From the NCBI RefSeq assembly GCF_002797435.1, contig NZ_PGEN01000001.1:1054001-1118000 (forward strand): a stretch of 64,000 nucleotides of DNA, written 5' to 3'. The DNA comes from Sphingomonas koreensis. GTDB lineage: Bacteria > Pseudomonadota > Alphaproteobacteria > Sphingomonadales > Sphingomonadaceae. A model generated the notes under the pieces. The model ran no database searches and had not been told where the DNA came from. It saw nothing but the letters and a program-made list of their open reading frames with translations. Below are positions 8,534 to 16,709 of this stretch, piece by piece (the first letter of the stretch is position 1; each line of letters starts with the position of its first letter). Position numbers and translations under genes: made by a program.

Positions 8534-10195
8534 ATGCTGACCGGCCTCAACATCCGCGATGTGGTGCTGATCGAGGCGCTCGACCTCGATTTCCGCGCGG
8601 GCCTCGGCGTGCTCACCGGCGAGACGGGCGCGGGCAAGTCGATCCTGCTCGATTCGCTGGGCCTCGCGCTCGGCATGCGCGCCGACAGCGGCCTCGTTCG
8701 CCAGGGCGCTGCACAGGCAGTCGTTACCGCGAGCTTCGAGTTGGCCGACCCCGCCCCGGTTGCGACGCTGCTCGCCGAAAACGGCATCGATTTCGACCCG
8801 AGCGAGCCCCTGCTCATTCGCCGCATCGTCAAGGCCGATGGCGGCAGCCGCGCCTTCGTCAACGATTCGCCCGCATCCGCCGCGCTGCTCCGCGAGCTCG
8901 GCGCCTTCCTTGTCGAGATCCATGGCCAGCATGATGACCGCGGCCTGCTCAACCCGCGGGGCCACCGCGTCCTGCTCGATATTTTCGGCAAGCTCGACAC
9001 CGGTGCCGTCGCCGACGCGCATCGCGCCTTCCGCGCGGCAGAAGAGGAGTTGGCAGCCGCACGCGAGGAGCAGGAGAATGCCGCACGCGACCGCGAATGG
9101 CTCGAACACGCCGTCGCCGAACTCACCGCACTCGCCCCCGAGCCCGGCGAGGAAGAACAGCTCGCCGAGCGCCGCGCATCGATGCAACGCGGCGAGAAGA
9201 TCGCGGGCGAACTTCAGGCGATCGCCGATCTGCTCGACGGCAGCGACGGCGCGCTCACCCGGCTTCGTCAGGCCGCGCGCATCCTTGAGCGCATCGCCGA
9301 CGATCACCCGGCCCTCGCCGAATCACTCGCCGCGCTCGATCGCGCGTTGATCGAAGGCGGCACGACGCATGAGAAGGTGGACGAGGCGGCCGAGGCGCTC
9401 GCCTTCGATCCGCAGGCACTCGAAGCCGACGAAGCCCGGTTGTTCGAACTGCGCGGCCTTGCGCGCAAGCATCGCGTCCAGCCCGACGACCTCGCCGAGC
9501 TGACCGAGACCCTCTCCGCGCGCCTCGCCCGAATCGAGGGCGGCGAGGACACGATCCACCGCCTCGAAGCCGCGCTCGCCAAGGCCGAGGCAGCCTATAC
9601 CCAGGCCGCCGAAACCCTGTCCGCCGCCCGCACTGCCGCGGCCGCGCGCCTTGACAGCGCAGTCGCGACCGAGCTCGCCCCGCTCAAGCTCGACGCCGCA
9701 CGCTTCCGCACCGTGGTCGACCCGCTCCCACGCGACCAATGGGCCGCTTCGGGCCGCGACCGGGTGGAGTTCGAGGTGTCGACCAATCCCGGCGCCCCCT
9801 TCGCCCCGCTGATCAAGATCGCCTCGGGCGGTGAGCTTTCCCGCTTCATCCTCGCGCTCAAGGTTGCGCTCGCCGAAGAGGGCGGCGCGCGCACGCTGAT
9901 CTTCGACGAGATCGACCGCGGCGTCGGCGGCGCGGTGGCCAGCGCGATCGGCGAACGTCTGGCCCGCCTGGCCGCGGACGCGCAATTGCTCGTGGTCACC
10001 CACAGTCCACAGGTCGCGGCGCGCGGCAGGCACCATCTGCTCATCGCCAAGAGCCATGACGGCCTCGTCACCCGCACGGGCGTTCGTGCGCTGGATAACG
10101 ACGCTCGTCGAGAAGAAATTGCCCGCATGCTCTCCGGCGCTCAAATCACCGACGAGGCCCGCGCTCAGGCCGATCGTCTGCTGGAGACCGCATGA
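8534..10195 (+). CDS. recN: DNA repair protein RecN
   Basis: RecN is an SMC-like ATPase that acts on double-strand breaks together with RecA. The 553-residue protein has Walker A GETGAGKS at residues 29-36 and EIHGQHDD near residue 135. A long coiled-coil centre covers about residues 150-370. The C-terminal half carries the signature SGGELSRF and Walker B LIFDEIDRGVGG. Domain order and length match the family. No clear LexA site was found upstream. Its stop overlaps the next gene by 4 bp (ATGA). Confidence 0.95.
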   Translation: MLTGLNIRDVVLIEALDLDFRAGLGVLTGETGAGKSILLDSLGLALGMRADSGLVRQGAAQAVVTASFELADPAPVATLLAENGIDFDPSEPLLIRRIVKADGGSRAFVNDSPASAALLRELGAFLVEIHGQHDDRGLLNPRGHRVLLDIFGKLDTGAVADAHRAFRAAEEELAAAREEQENAARDREWLEHAVAELTALAPEPGEEEQLAERRASMQRGEKIAGELQAIADLLDGSDGALTRLRQAARILERIADDHPALAESLAALDRALIEGGTTHEKVDEAAEALAFDPQALEADEARLFELRGLARKHRVQPDDLAELTETLSARLARIEGGEDTIHRLEAALAKAEAAYTQAAETLSAARTAAAARLDSAVATELAPLKLDAARFRTVVDPLPRDQWAASGRDRVEFEVSTNPGAPFAPLIKIASGGELSRFILALKVALAEEGGARTLIFDEIDRGVGGAVASAIGERLARLAADAQLLVVTHSPQVAARGRHHLLIAKSHDGLVTRTGVRALDNDARREEIARMLSGAQITDEARAQADRLLETA

Positions 10196-11283
10196 TCCGT
10201 ACGCTCCCCGTCGACGCCGCACTCGCGATTGCCGCCCCGGTCAGCGCACAGAAAATCCCGCCCATCTCGCTCGAACTCACCGTCCCCGCTCAGCCCGTAC
10301 ATCTCGCGCGCACCGACGGCATGCAGATCGCCTATGAGATCCGCGTCTCGAGCTTCCACCGATCGCCGCTTCGCCTGAACACGCTGGAGATCATCGATGG
10401 CGAAGGCCGCACGCTCGGCCGTTACGAAGGCGAGCAGCTGGCGGCACTGATCGGCGGCCAATGGGTCGCCGAGGATGCCGATCGCACGCTGGTCGCGCCC
10501 GGCGCGCACGCGCTGCTCTTCATCAACCAGCCTGTCGAACGCCCGGTCGCGGCGATCCGCCACCGGATCACCTACGCGATCCCCGAACGCCCGCCGGTTA
10601 CGATCGAAAGCGCCCCGCGCGCCATCGCCGCGGCGCCCCGCCCCTTCGGCCCGCCGCTGCGCGGCGGCACCTGGTCGGCGGTCTACAAACCGGAGATGGA
10701 GTTCGGCCACCGCCGCTACGTCTACGCGCTGAACGGCACGCCGCGGGTTCCCGGCCGCTTCGCGATCGACTTCTTCCATGCCGACCGCAACCCGAAGGAA
10801 CCCCGCTACGCCGCCGATCCGGGTTTCGGTGCCGAAGTGATCGCAGTCGCCGACGGCCAGGTCATCGCCGCGAGGGACGATTTTGCCGATCCGGTTCAGC
10901 GCAATCCCGACGAGCCGAGCGATCCCGAAAACGCCACCGGCAACTATATCGCGATCGACATCGGGAACGGGCGCATCGTGTTTTACGAGCATTTGAAGCA
11001 GGGCATCGCCGTCAGGAAAGGCGATCGCGTGCGCCGCGGCCAGCTGCTCGGCCGCGTCGGCGCCACCGGCCAGGTGGGCGGCACGCATCTTCACTTTCAC
11101 GTCGCGGACACCAACTCTCCGCTTGGCGCCGAAGGTCTGCCGTTCGCGCTCGATGCGTTCGATCAGGTCGGCAACTGGGCGACGATCGATCGGGCCTTTT
11201 CTGGCGAACGCTGGCAGCCCGTCGCGCCGCGCCGCTTCACCGCCGCGATGCCGTCGCCGAACGTGGTGATCCGCTTTCCCTAG
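10192..11283 (+). CDS. M23/LytM-like peptidoglycan peptidase, atypical zinc site
   Basis: The 363-residue protein overlaps recN by ATGA. The N-terminus has a short, weak signal-like stretch (AALAIAAPVSAQ). An N-terminal beta domain precedes a C-terminal LytM fold at about residues 200-345. The fold includes VIAVADGQVIAARD, YIAIDIGNGRIVFYEHLKQG, GDRVRRGQLLGRVGATG and the HLHFHV zinc/catalytic motif. The usual first ligand motif HxxxD reads RFAID here, so the first zinc His is Arg. It could be a non-hydrolytic LytM regulator or a variant enzyme. It converges on the next gene with a 4-bp overlap. Confidence 0.85.
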   Translation: MIRTLPVDAALAIAAPVSAQKIPPISLELTVPAQPVHLARTDGMQIAYEIRVSSFHRSPLRLNTLEIIDGEGRTLGRYEGEQLAALIGGQWVAEDADRTLVAPGAHALLFINQPVERPVAAIRHRITYAIPERPPVTIESAPRAIAAAPRPFGPPLRGGTWSAVYKPEMEFGHRRYVYALNGTPRVPGRFAIDFFHADRNPKEPRYAADPGFGAEVIAVADGQVIAARDDFADPVQRNPDEPSDPENATGNYIAIDIGNGRIVFYEHLKQGIAVRKGDRVRRGQLLGRVGATGQVGGTHLHFHVADTNSPLGAEGLPFALDAFDQVGNWATIDRAFSGERWQPVAPRRFTAAMPSPNVVIRFP

Positions 11284-11861
11284 AGCCCTTTGGGCTTCTC
11301 GCCCTTCCTGGGCACCGTCCAGAAATAGATCGTCCGCCCGTTCACATCCTGCGTCTTGTCGGGCTCCCACGCGCCCATGCGGAAGGCATGGCTCACGATG
11401 CGGGTGCCGGGCTTCAATTCGGCGAGCAATTTGGGCCGCAGCTTCTCGTTCAGCGTATCGAGCAGATAGAGCGTCACCACGCTCGCATCGCTGAAATCGC
11501 TCGCGAACAGGTCCGCCTGGCGGAAGGTCACCTTGCCCTCCACGCCCTGCGCCTTTGCATTGGCATTTGCCTCGGCGATACGCTGCGGATCGATATCGAT
11601 CCCGGTGGCCTTGACCCTGGCGCGCTTGACCGCCGCAATCGGGATTCGGCCGTCGCCCGATCCCAGATCGTAGAGCACATCGCCGTCTTTGACCTGCGCC
11701 ATATCGAGCATTGCTTCGACCACCTCGGGCGGTGTGGGCACATAGATCACGTCCGGGGCACGGCTTTCCTGGGTGACGGCCGGCGCCGGACCGGGCGGCG
11801 GCTGGATCGCACTGCCCGCCATCAGCATGGCGGCGGCGGTGAAGATGAGCTTCATGGGCAT
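11280..11861 (-). CDS. class I SAM-dependent methyltransferase with signal peptide
   Basis: The 193-residue protein starts at MPMKLIF with GAGGAG 6 nt upstream. Residues 1-20 look like a cleavable signal peptide, followed by a Pro/Ala-rich linker. The catalytic domain starts near APDVIYVPTPPEVVEAML and has motif I DLGSGDGR, then GIDIDPQRIAEANANA and ADLFASDF, resembling DOT1/lysine-methyltransferase-type Rossmann enzymes. Export is surprising because SAM is cytoplasmic, so the hydrophobic N-terminus may instead be an anchor. Its 5' end overlaps the upstream permease gene by 10 bp, so the two are probably co-transcribed. The substrate is unknown. Confidence 0.82.
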   Translation of the reverse strand: MPMKLIFTAAAMLMAGSAIQPPPGPAPAVTQESRAPDVIYVPTPPEVVEAMLDMAQVKDGDVLYDLGSGDGRIPIAAVKRARVKATGIDIDPQRIAEANANAKAQGVEGKVTFRQADLFASDFSDASVVTLYLLDTLNEKLRPKLLAELKPGTRIVSHAFRMGAWEPDKTQDVNGRTIYFWTVPRKGEKPKGL

Positions 11862-13171
11862 GGCTCCTCGTCAGGCTTCAGGAACAGGAGCAGGACTGCA
11901 CCTGTTCCCAGTACGGCAACCCCCGCAAACGCGCCCCAGCCGGTATAGGCCAGGCTGGACCATAGCAGATACGCCGTCGTCGCGCAGAAGACGGCGGGAA
12001 GAACGGGATAGAGCGGCGCGCGGAACGGCCGCTCGACCTCCGGGAAACGCTGCCGCAGCACGAACAGCGCGACCCCGACCAGCAGCAGGAAGAACCAGAA
12101 GACCGGCGCGGTATATTCCACCGCCAGTTGGAACCCGTCGCGGGCGAAGGCACCGGCCACGACCAGTGCCAATGCCACCGCGCCCTGTGCCAGCAACGCA
12201 TTGCCCGGGGTGTCGCGCCTCATGTCCCACCGCCCGAGCCAGCGCAGAGCATTGAAGCGACGGCCCAGCGCCGCCGCGGTGCGTCCGCCGGTGATCGCGG
12301 TCGCATTGGCGCTGGTCAGCGCTGCGACGGCCACCGCCGCACTGATCGCCGCCGCGCCGCCATCCCCCAGCGCACGGCGCATCACCTCCGCCGCCACCGC
12401 TTCGGACGACGCCAGCCCGGCAAAACCCAGCGCATGCAATGCGGCAAGGTTCATCAGTACATAGAGCAGCGTCACCAGCGCCAGTGCCGCCGCCATGATC
12501 GGCGCGATCCGCCGCGGCGGCGCCTTCATCTCGGCGGAGACGTAGACCGCCTCGCTCCACCCGCCATAGGCGAGCAGGACGAACACCATCATCAGCCCGA
12601 TCGCGCCACCATCGCTCGCCGGTGCCGGCGCAGCACCCGCGGGGGCCACCATGAACCCCGCGACGATGATCGCGACCAGCCCGCCCACCTCCGCCAATGT
12701 CAGCCAGCGCTGCGCGGCCGCACCCCAGCGGATACCGAGCCAGTTGACCGCGCTCACCGCCAGCACGGCGATTCCGGCCCAGATCGCCGGCCCCGCCGGG
12801 CCCAGCGGCACAATCACCTGAAGATAGTCGCCGACGATGAATGCCAGCAGCGCCAGCGATCCGGTCTGGATCACCGCCAGCCGCGCCCAGGCGTAGAGGA
12901 ACGCCAGCCGCTCGCCATAAGCACGGCCGAGGAAGTGATAATCGCCGCCCATATGCGGCCAAGCGGCCGCCATCTCGGCATAGCACAGCGCCCCCACGAT
13001 CGAGAGCAGCCCGCCCGCGACCCAGGCCGCGATCATCGTCGCCGCGTCGGGCGCGAACCCCGCGACCATCGCCGGGGTGCGGAAGATGCCCGCCCCCACC
13101 ACAATGCCCACGGTCAACGCGAACACATCGGCATCACCGATCGTACGGCGTGGAACGGCAGCCTCTGTCAT
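11852..13171 (-). CDS. APC-superfamily amino acid permease
   Basis: The 439-residue inner-membrane protein has about 12 hydrophobic helices. It starts MTEAAVPRRTIGDADVFALTVG and has the family GIVVGAGIFRTPA motif in helix 1. It resembles APC transporters of the amino acid/polyamine group. Co-directional overlap with the exported methyltransferase suggests one transcription unit, though no functional link is evident. The substrate cannot be read from the sequence. Confidence 0.88.
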   Translation of the reverse strand: MTEAAVPRRTIGDADVFALTVGIVVGAGIFRTPAMVAGFAPDAATMIAAWVAGGLLSIVGALCYAEMAAAWPHMGGDYHFLGRAYGERLAFLYAWARLAVIQTGSLALLAFIVGDYLQVIVPLGPAGPAIWAGIAVLAVSAVNWLGIRWGAAAQRWLTLAEVGGLVAIIVAGFMVAPAGAAPAPASDGGAIGLMMVFVLLAYGGWSEAVYVSAEMKAPPRRIAPIMAAALALVTLLYVLMNLAALHALGFAGLASSEAVAAEVMRRALGDGGAAAISAAVAVAALTSANATAITGGRTAAALGRRFNALRWLGRWDMRRDTPGNALLAQGAVALALVVAGAFARDGFQLAVEYTAPVFWFFLLLVGVALFVLRQRFPEVERPFRAPLYPVLPAVFCATTAYLLWSSLAYTGWGAFAGVAVLGTGAVLLLFLKPDEEPCP

Positions 13172-13411
13172 CGGGGTCTGGGCACCGCATGAACTCCCTC
13201 AACCGGCAGACGTCGGGCGGTATCCAGCCAACCGGCCGCGCCCGTTCCGGTTTCGTAACCCCTCCCCGCCTGCGCCGAAAGGTGCTGTGCGAAGGTTGCA
13301 ATGTTCGAATTGGTCTGCTTGCCTCGCGGCCATGCAGAACCAATCCCCCTTCCGCATACCCGCCACGATCCGCGGGCGTCGCCGGAAGGAGGACATCAGG
13401 GGGTACTTAGT

Positions 13412-15193
13412 GTGAGCTTTGACAGTTTCCGTGGTCGCAACGCGGCGCGAATCGCCTTGGGTGCAGCGCTGCTGGCGGTTGCAGCCCCCGCCGCCGCAAC
13501 CCCGTCCGATGATCTTCGCACCTTGCTCGCGGAGCATTTCGCCTGGGTACAGAAGGAAAATCCCGGTTTCGCGCTGTCGATCGGCAATGCCGAATATGCG
13601 ACCGAAGTCGGCGACGTCAGCCTCGCTGCGGAAGATCGCCGCGCCGCCGCCGAAGCAGCGTTCCTGAAGCGCCTCGACGCCATTGCCGATTCCGGCCTCT
13701 CGCCCGCCGAGCGCACGGACAAGGCGATCCTGCGCCGCCTGCTCGCCGAAAGCGTCGAATCGAACGGCTATGGCCAGCGCACGATGCTGTTCACCAGCTA
13801 TTCCAACCCCTGGCAGGGCGCCGCCGGACAGGCCGACCGCCTGTCCTTCCGCCGCAAGGCCGACTACGCCAATTATCTGACCCGGCTCGAACAGTTCCCG
13901 AAGACCAACGACACGCTGATCGACATCACCGCGCAGGCAGTGAAGGGCGGCTACGTCCAGCCCTGCGTCAGCCTGGCAGGCTTCGAGAAAACGATCACCG
14001 GCGTGATCCAGAACGACCCCGTAAAATCGCGCTTCTATTCGCCCTTCGCCCGGCCCAAGCCCGCCGACGCGACCGATGCGGAATGGGCGGCGCTTCAGGC
14101 CCGGGCAAAGTCGGTGATTACCACGGCGATCAACCCCTCCTATGCCAAGGCAGCGCAGTTCTATCGCACCAGCTACGAGCCCAAATGCGCCAGGGCGGTC
14201 GGCGTCTCCGCCCAGCCCGGCGGCGCCAAATACTACGCCTTCCGCATCCGCCAGCTCACCACCACCGACTATAGCGCCGAGCAGATCCACAAGATCGGCC
14301 TCGACGAGGTCGCACGCATCCGCGCGGAAATGGCCGAGGTCGCGAAGAAGGCCGGATACCCCAGCCGCGAGGCGTTCGTGCAGGAGTTGCGCACCAACCC
14401 CAAATACTACGCCAAGACGCCCGAAGCGCTGATGGAGGCCGCGGCCTTCCAGGCCAAGCTGATCGACGGCAAGATGCCCGGCTTCTTCTACAAGATGGCC
14501 CGCCTGCCCTATGGCCTGAAGCAGATTCCCGCCGAGACTGCCGAAGGCACCACCACCGCCTACTACGGCCCGGGCAACCCGCAGCTCGGCCTTGCCGGCA
14601 ATTATTTCGTCAACACCTCCAAGCTTGATCAGCGCCCGCTCTACGAGCTGCCCGCGCTCACCGCGCACGAGGCCGTCCCCGGCCACCACCACCAGATCGC
14701 GCTCCAGCAGGAAATGGAGACGAGTCCGTTCCGCCGTCATCTCGCCAGCTTCACCGCCTTCACCGAGGGCTGGGGCCTCTATTCGGAGCGGATCGGGATC
14801 GAGATGGGGCTGTACGACACGCCAGAGAAGCAGATGGGCCGCCTCAGCTACGAGATGTGGCGTGCCTGCCGCCTCGTCGTCGACACCGGCATCCATTCGA
14901 AGGGCTGGACAAAGGAACAGGCCGTCCAGTTCATGCTCGACAACACCGCGCTGTCGGCGGCGAACATCGACGCGGAGGTCAACCGCTACATCAGCTGGCC
15001 GGCCCAGGCGCTCGGCTACAAGCTCGGCGAGATCAAGATCCGCGAGCTGCGCGCCCGCGCGGAGAAAGCGCTGGGGGCAAAGTTCGACCTCAAGGGCTTC
15101 CACGACGCCGTGCTCGCCCAGGGGGCCGTGCCGCTCGACGTGCTCGACGCACAGATCGAGACCTGGATCGCCGCGGAGAAGGCAAAGGGGTGA
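13412..15193 (+). CDS. DUF885 family secreted peptidase-like protein
   Basis: The predicted mature protein is about 570 residues. The GTG start gives a signal peptide (NAARIALGAALLAVAAPAAA). The open frame extends 111 bp further upstream, but that part is not signal-like. The DUF885 core includes the zinc-hydrolase motif HEAVPGHH and a downstream glutamate (FTEGWGLYSE), as in M32-like metallopeptidases. The C-terminus is helical (YISWPAQALGYKLGEIKIREL). It probably hydrolyses peptides in the periplasm; the specificity is unknown. Confidence 0.88.
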   Translation: MSFDSFRGRNAARIALGAALLAVAAPAAATPSDDLRTLLAEHFAWVQKENPGFALSIGNAEYATEVGDVSLAAEDRRAAAEAAFLKRLDAIADSGLSPAERTDKAILRRLLAESVESNGYGQRTMLFTSYSNPWQGAAGQADRLSFRRKADYANYLTRLEQFPKTNDTLIDITAQAVKGGYVQPCVSLAGFEKTITGVIQNDPVKSRFYSPFARPKPADATDAEWAALQARAKSVITTAINPSYAKAAQFYRTSYEPKCARAVGVSAQPGGAKYYAFRIRQLTTTDYSAEQIHKIGLDEVARIRAEMAEVAKKAGYPSREAFVQELRTNPKYYAKTPEALMEAAAFQAKLIDGKMPGFFYKMARLPYGLKQIPAETAEGTTTAYYGPGNPQLGLAGNYFVNTSKLDQRPLYELPALTAHEAVPGHHHQIALQQEMETSPFRRHLASFTAFTEGWGLYSERIGIEMGLYDTPEKQMGRLSYEMWRACRLVVDTGIHSKGWTKEQAVQFMLDNTALSAANIDAEVNRYISWPAQALGYKLGEIKIRELRARAEKALGAKFDLKGFHDAVLAQGAVPLDVLDAQIETWIAAEKAKG

Positions 15194-15214
15194 GCGCTCT
15201 CACTTTCCCTGGTC

Positions 15215-15310
15215 CGTCATCTCCGCGCAGACGGGGATCCATTCTGGCTGGCCCGTCGCGTAGAGCCGAGGAGGCAGAGGCGATGGATTCCCGCCTTCGC
15301 GGGAATGACG
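15215..15310. repeat. extragenic palindromic repeat element (~96 bp)
   Basis: Outer arms CGTCAT / ATGACG enclose imperfectly inverted blocks around GGATCCATTCTGGC on the left and GATGGATTCCCGCC on the right. The right end has a compact hairpin (CCCGCCTTCGCGGG). The layout resembles the REP/MITE-like intergenic repeats common in sphingomonads. It occupies the gap between the DUF885 gene and the following lipoprotein gene. No second copy was noticed in this window. Confidence 0.55.
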
Positions 15311-15398
15311 ACGCCCTTGAGACGGCGCGCGGCCCGTATCCCGAACGCTTCCTTAACCCTGATCTGGCATCACGCTGAACGAAATGGGGAGCTCCTTG

Positions 15399-16133
15399 AT
15401 GATCCGCCTGGCCAGTGCCGTCGTCCTTCTGCCGCTCGCGCTTGCCGCGTGCGGCGGCGGTGCGAACAACCAGAATGTCGATGCGCTCGATAACGAGATC
15501 ACCGGCAACACCGCCGACCCCGCACTGATGGGCGCGCTGCAGGACCAGATCATGGTCGATCCGCAGCTCGCCTCGCAGTCAAACAAGGACGCGATCCGCC
15601 CGCCCAGCCAGCCCTATTCGGCGCCGCTGCCTTCGGAAACGGTCGCCGCCGGCAAGGCTGCGATGCCCAAGGACGGCGAACTGCTCAAGGCCCCGGCACC
15701 CAGCGGGAAGTGCGAGGCGTGCGACTCCCAGCAATCGGCGATCACGCTCGGCAGCCTGGCGGCGAAGCAGAAGGACAAGCGCACCGCGGGTTGCGCGGGC
15801 AAGCTCGCCTATTCGGCGCAGTGGGCCGCGCGCATGCCCGCCGGCATGCCGCTCCACCCGCAGGCCCGCGTCAGCGAGGCAGCGGGTGCGCAGGATGCCC
15901 AATGCTCACTTCGGGTGGTAAGCTTCTCGACTCCGCAGCCACTCCAGACGATGATCGACTGGTATTATACGAAGGCGATCAAGGGCGGTTTCACCGCAGA
16001 GCATCAGGCCAAGGATGGCCAGCACGTCCTCGGGGGGACCCGCGGCCGCGACGGCTCGGCCTATGTCGTGATGATGTCGGCGCGCAGCGACGGCGGCACC
16101 GATCTCGACCTGATCGCTAACGGCGGTAACTAG
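15399..16133 (+). CDS. putative lipoprotein, unknown function
   Basis: The start chosen is the second methionine, because GGGGAGC lies 6 nt upstream of it. The first ATG, at 15384, overlaps that ribosome site. The 244-residue protein has a lipoprotein signal ending LALAAC|GGG, then an Asn/Asp/Gln-rich linker and a Cys-containing domain (GKCEACDSQQ, RTAGCAGKLAYS). The C-terminal half (MIDWYYTKAIKGGFTAEHQ, GSAYVVMMSARSDGGTDLDLI) resembles a small alpha/beta fold. It is anchored in the envelope. No function is known. Confidence 0.78.
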   Translation: MIRLASAVVLLPLALAACGGGANNQNVDALDNEITGNTADPALMGALQDQIMVDPQLASQSNKDAIRPPSQPYSAPLPSETVAAGKAAMPKDGELLKAPAPSGKCEACDSQQSAITLGSLAAKQKDKRTAGCAGKLAYSAQWAARMPAGMPLHPQARVSEAAGAQDAQCSLRVVSFSTPQPLQTMIDWYYTKAIKGGFTAEHQAKDGQHVLGGTRGRDGSAYVVMMSARSDGGTDLDLIANGGN

Positions 16134-16141
16134 TTTCTCCC

Positions 16142-16169
16142 GGAGGGGAGCGTTCCAGCGCTCCCCTCC
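16142..16169 (+). terminator. hairpin terminator after the lipoprotein gene
   Basis: An 11-bp perfect stem (GGAGGGGAGCG / CGCTCCCCTCC) with a 6-nt loop begins 8 bp after the stop. It has no T-tail. Confidence 0.6.
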
Positions 16170-16231
16170 ACCCGACGGGGGCGGTGACCCAGGGCTCAGG
16201 CCCTAGTCCCCGCCCCCGTTTCCCGACCAAA

Positions 16232-16320
16232 GCATTTTCAAGTTGACCGTCTGCGATCGACGACTCGGAAAATGCGACCTCAAGAAGCGAGAGCATTTTC
16301 ACACGATGTGAAAATGCTCT
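16232..16320. repeat. nested GCATTTTC inverted repeats upstream of crcB
   Basis: The octamer GCATTTTC occurs four times in alternating orientation, at 16232, 16268 (reverse), 16293 and 16310 (reverse). The second pair forms a 14-bp perfect stem (16290-16303 with 16307-16320) around a 3-nt CGA loop, ending 11 bp before the crcB start. It resembles dispersed intergenic repeats of alphaproteobacteria. It may end upstream transcription or influence crcB expression. Confidence 0.55.
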
Positions 16321-16331
16321 AGTGGCACGGG

Positions 16332-16709
16332 ATGAACCACCTCTTTCTCGTCATGCTCGGCGGCGCGATCGGCGCCGGGGCACGGCATCTCACCGGCCGC
16401 GCCGCGCTCGCACTTTGGGGACAGGGCTTTCCCTGGGGCACGCTGGTCGTGAACCTTCTCGGCGGCATGCTCATGGGCCTGCTCGCCGGCTGGCTCGCCG
16501 CACGCGCCAGCGGGGACGAAGCGCTGCGCTACCTGCTCGGCGTCGGCCTGCTCGGCGGCTACACCACCTTCTCCGCTTTCTCCCTCGAAACCGCGACCAT
16601 GCTCCAGCGCGGCGACCATGGCGTTGCCCTGCTCTACATCCTCGCCTCGGTGGCCGGCTCGATCCTCGCGCTGTTCGCCGGGCTCCAGATCGCACGGGTG
16701 GCCGCATGA
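16332..16709 (+). CDS. crcB: fluoride efflux channel CrcB/Fluc
   Basis: Fluc proteins are dimeric inner-membrane fluoride channels that keep cytoplasmic fluoride low. The 125-residue protein has four hydrophobic helices and the family marks GAIGAGARHLTGR, GTLVVNLLGG and GGYTTFSAFSLET, with the conserved Asn and Phe residues. No crcB-type fluoride riboswitch was recognised upstream; a strong palindromic hairpin lies there instead. The stop overlaps rluA by ATGA, placing it first in a coupled run. Confidence 0.93.
   Translation: MNHLFLVMLGGAIGAGARHLTGRAALALWGQGFPWGTLVVNLLGGMLMGLLAGWLAARASGDEALRYLLGVGLLGGYTTFSAFSLETATMLQRGDHGVALLYILASVAGSILALFAGLQIARVAA

Noticed and set aside
13199..15103. A 634-residue minus-strand frame opposite the DUF885 gene
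   Set aside because: It is antisense to a supported secreted peptidase and lacks motifs.
16170..16331. A fluoride riboswitch before crcB
   Set aside because: No conserved crcB-motif fold was recognised; the region holds repeats and a hairpin instead.
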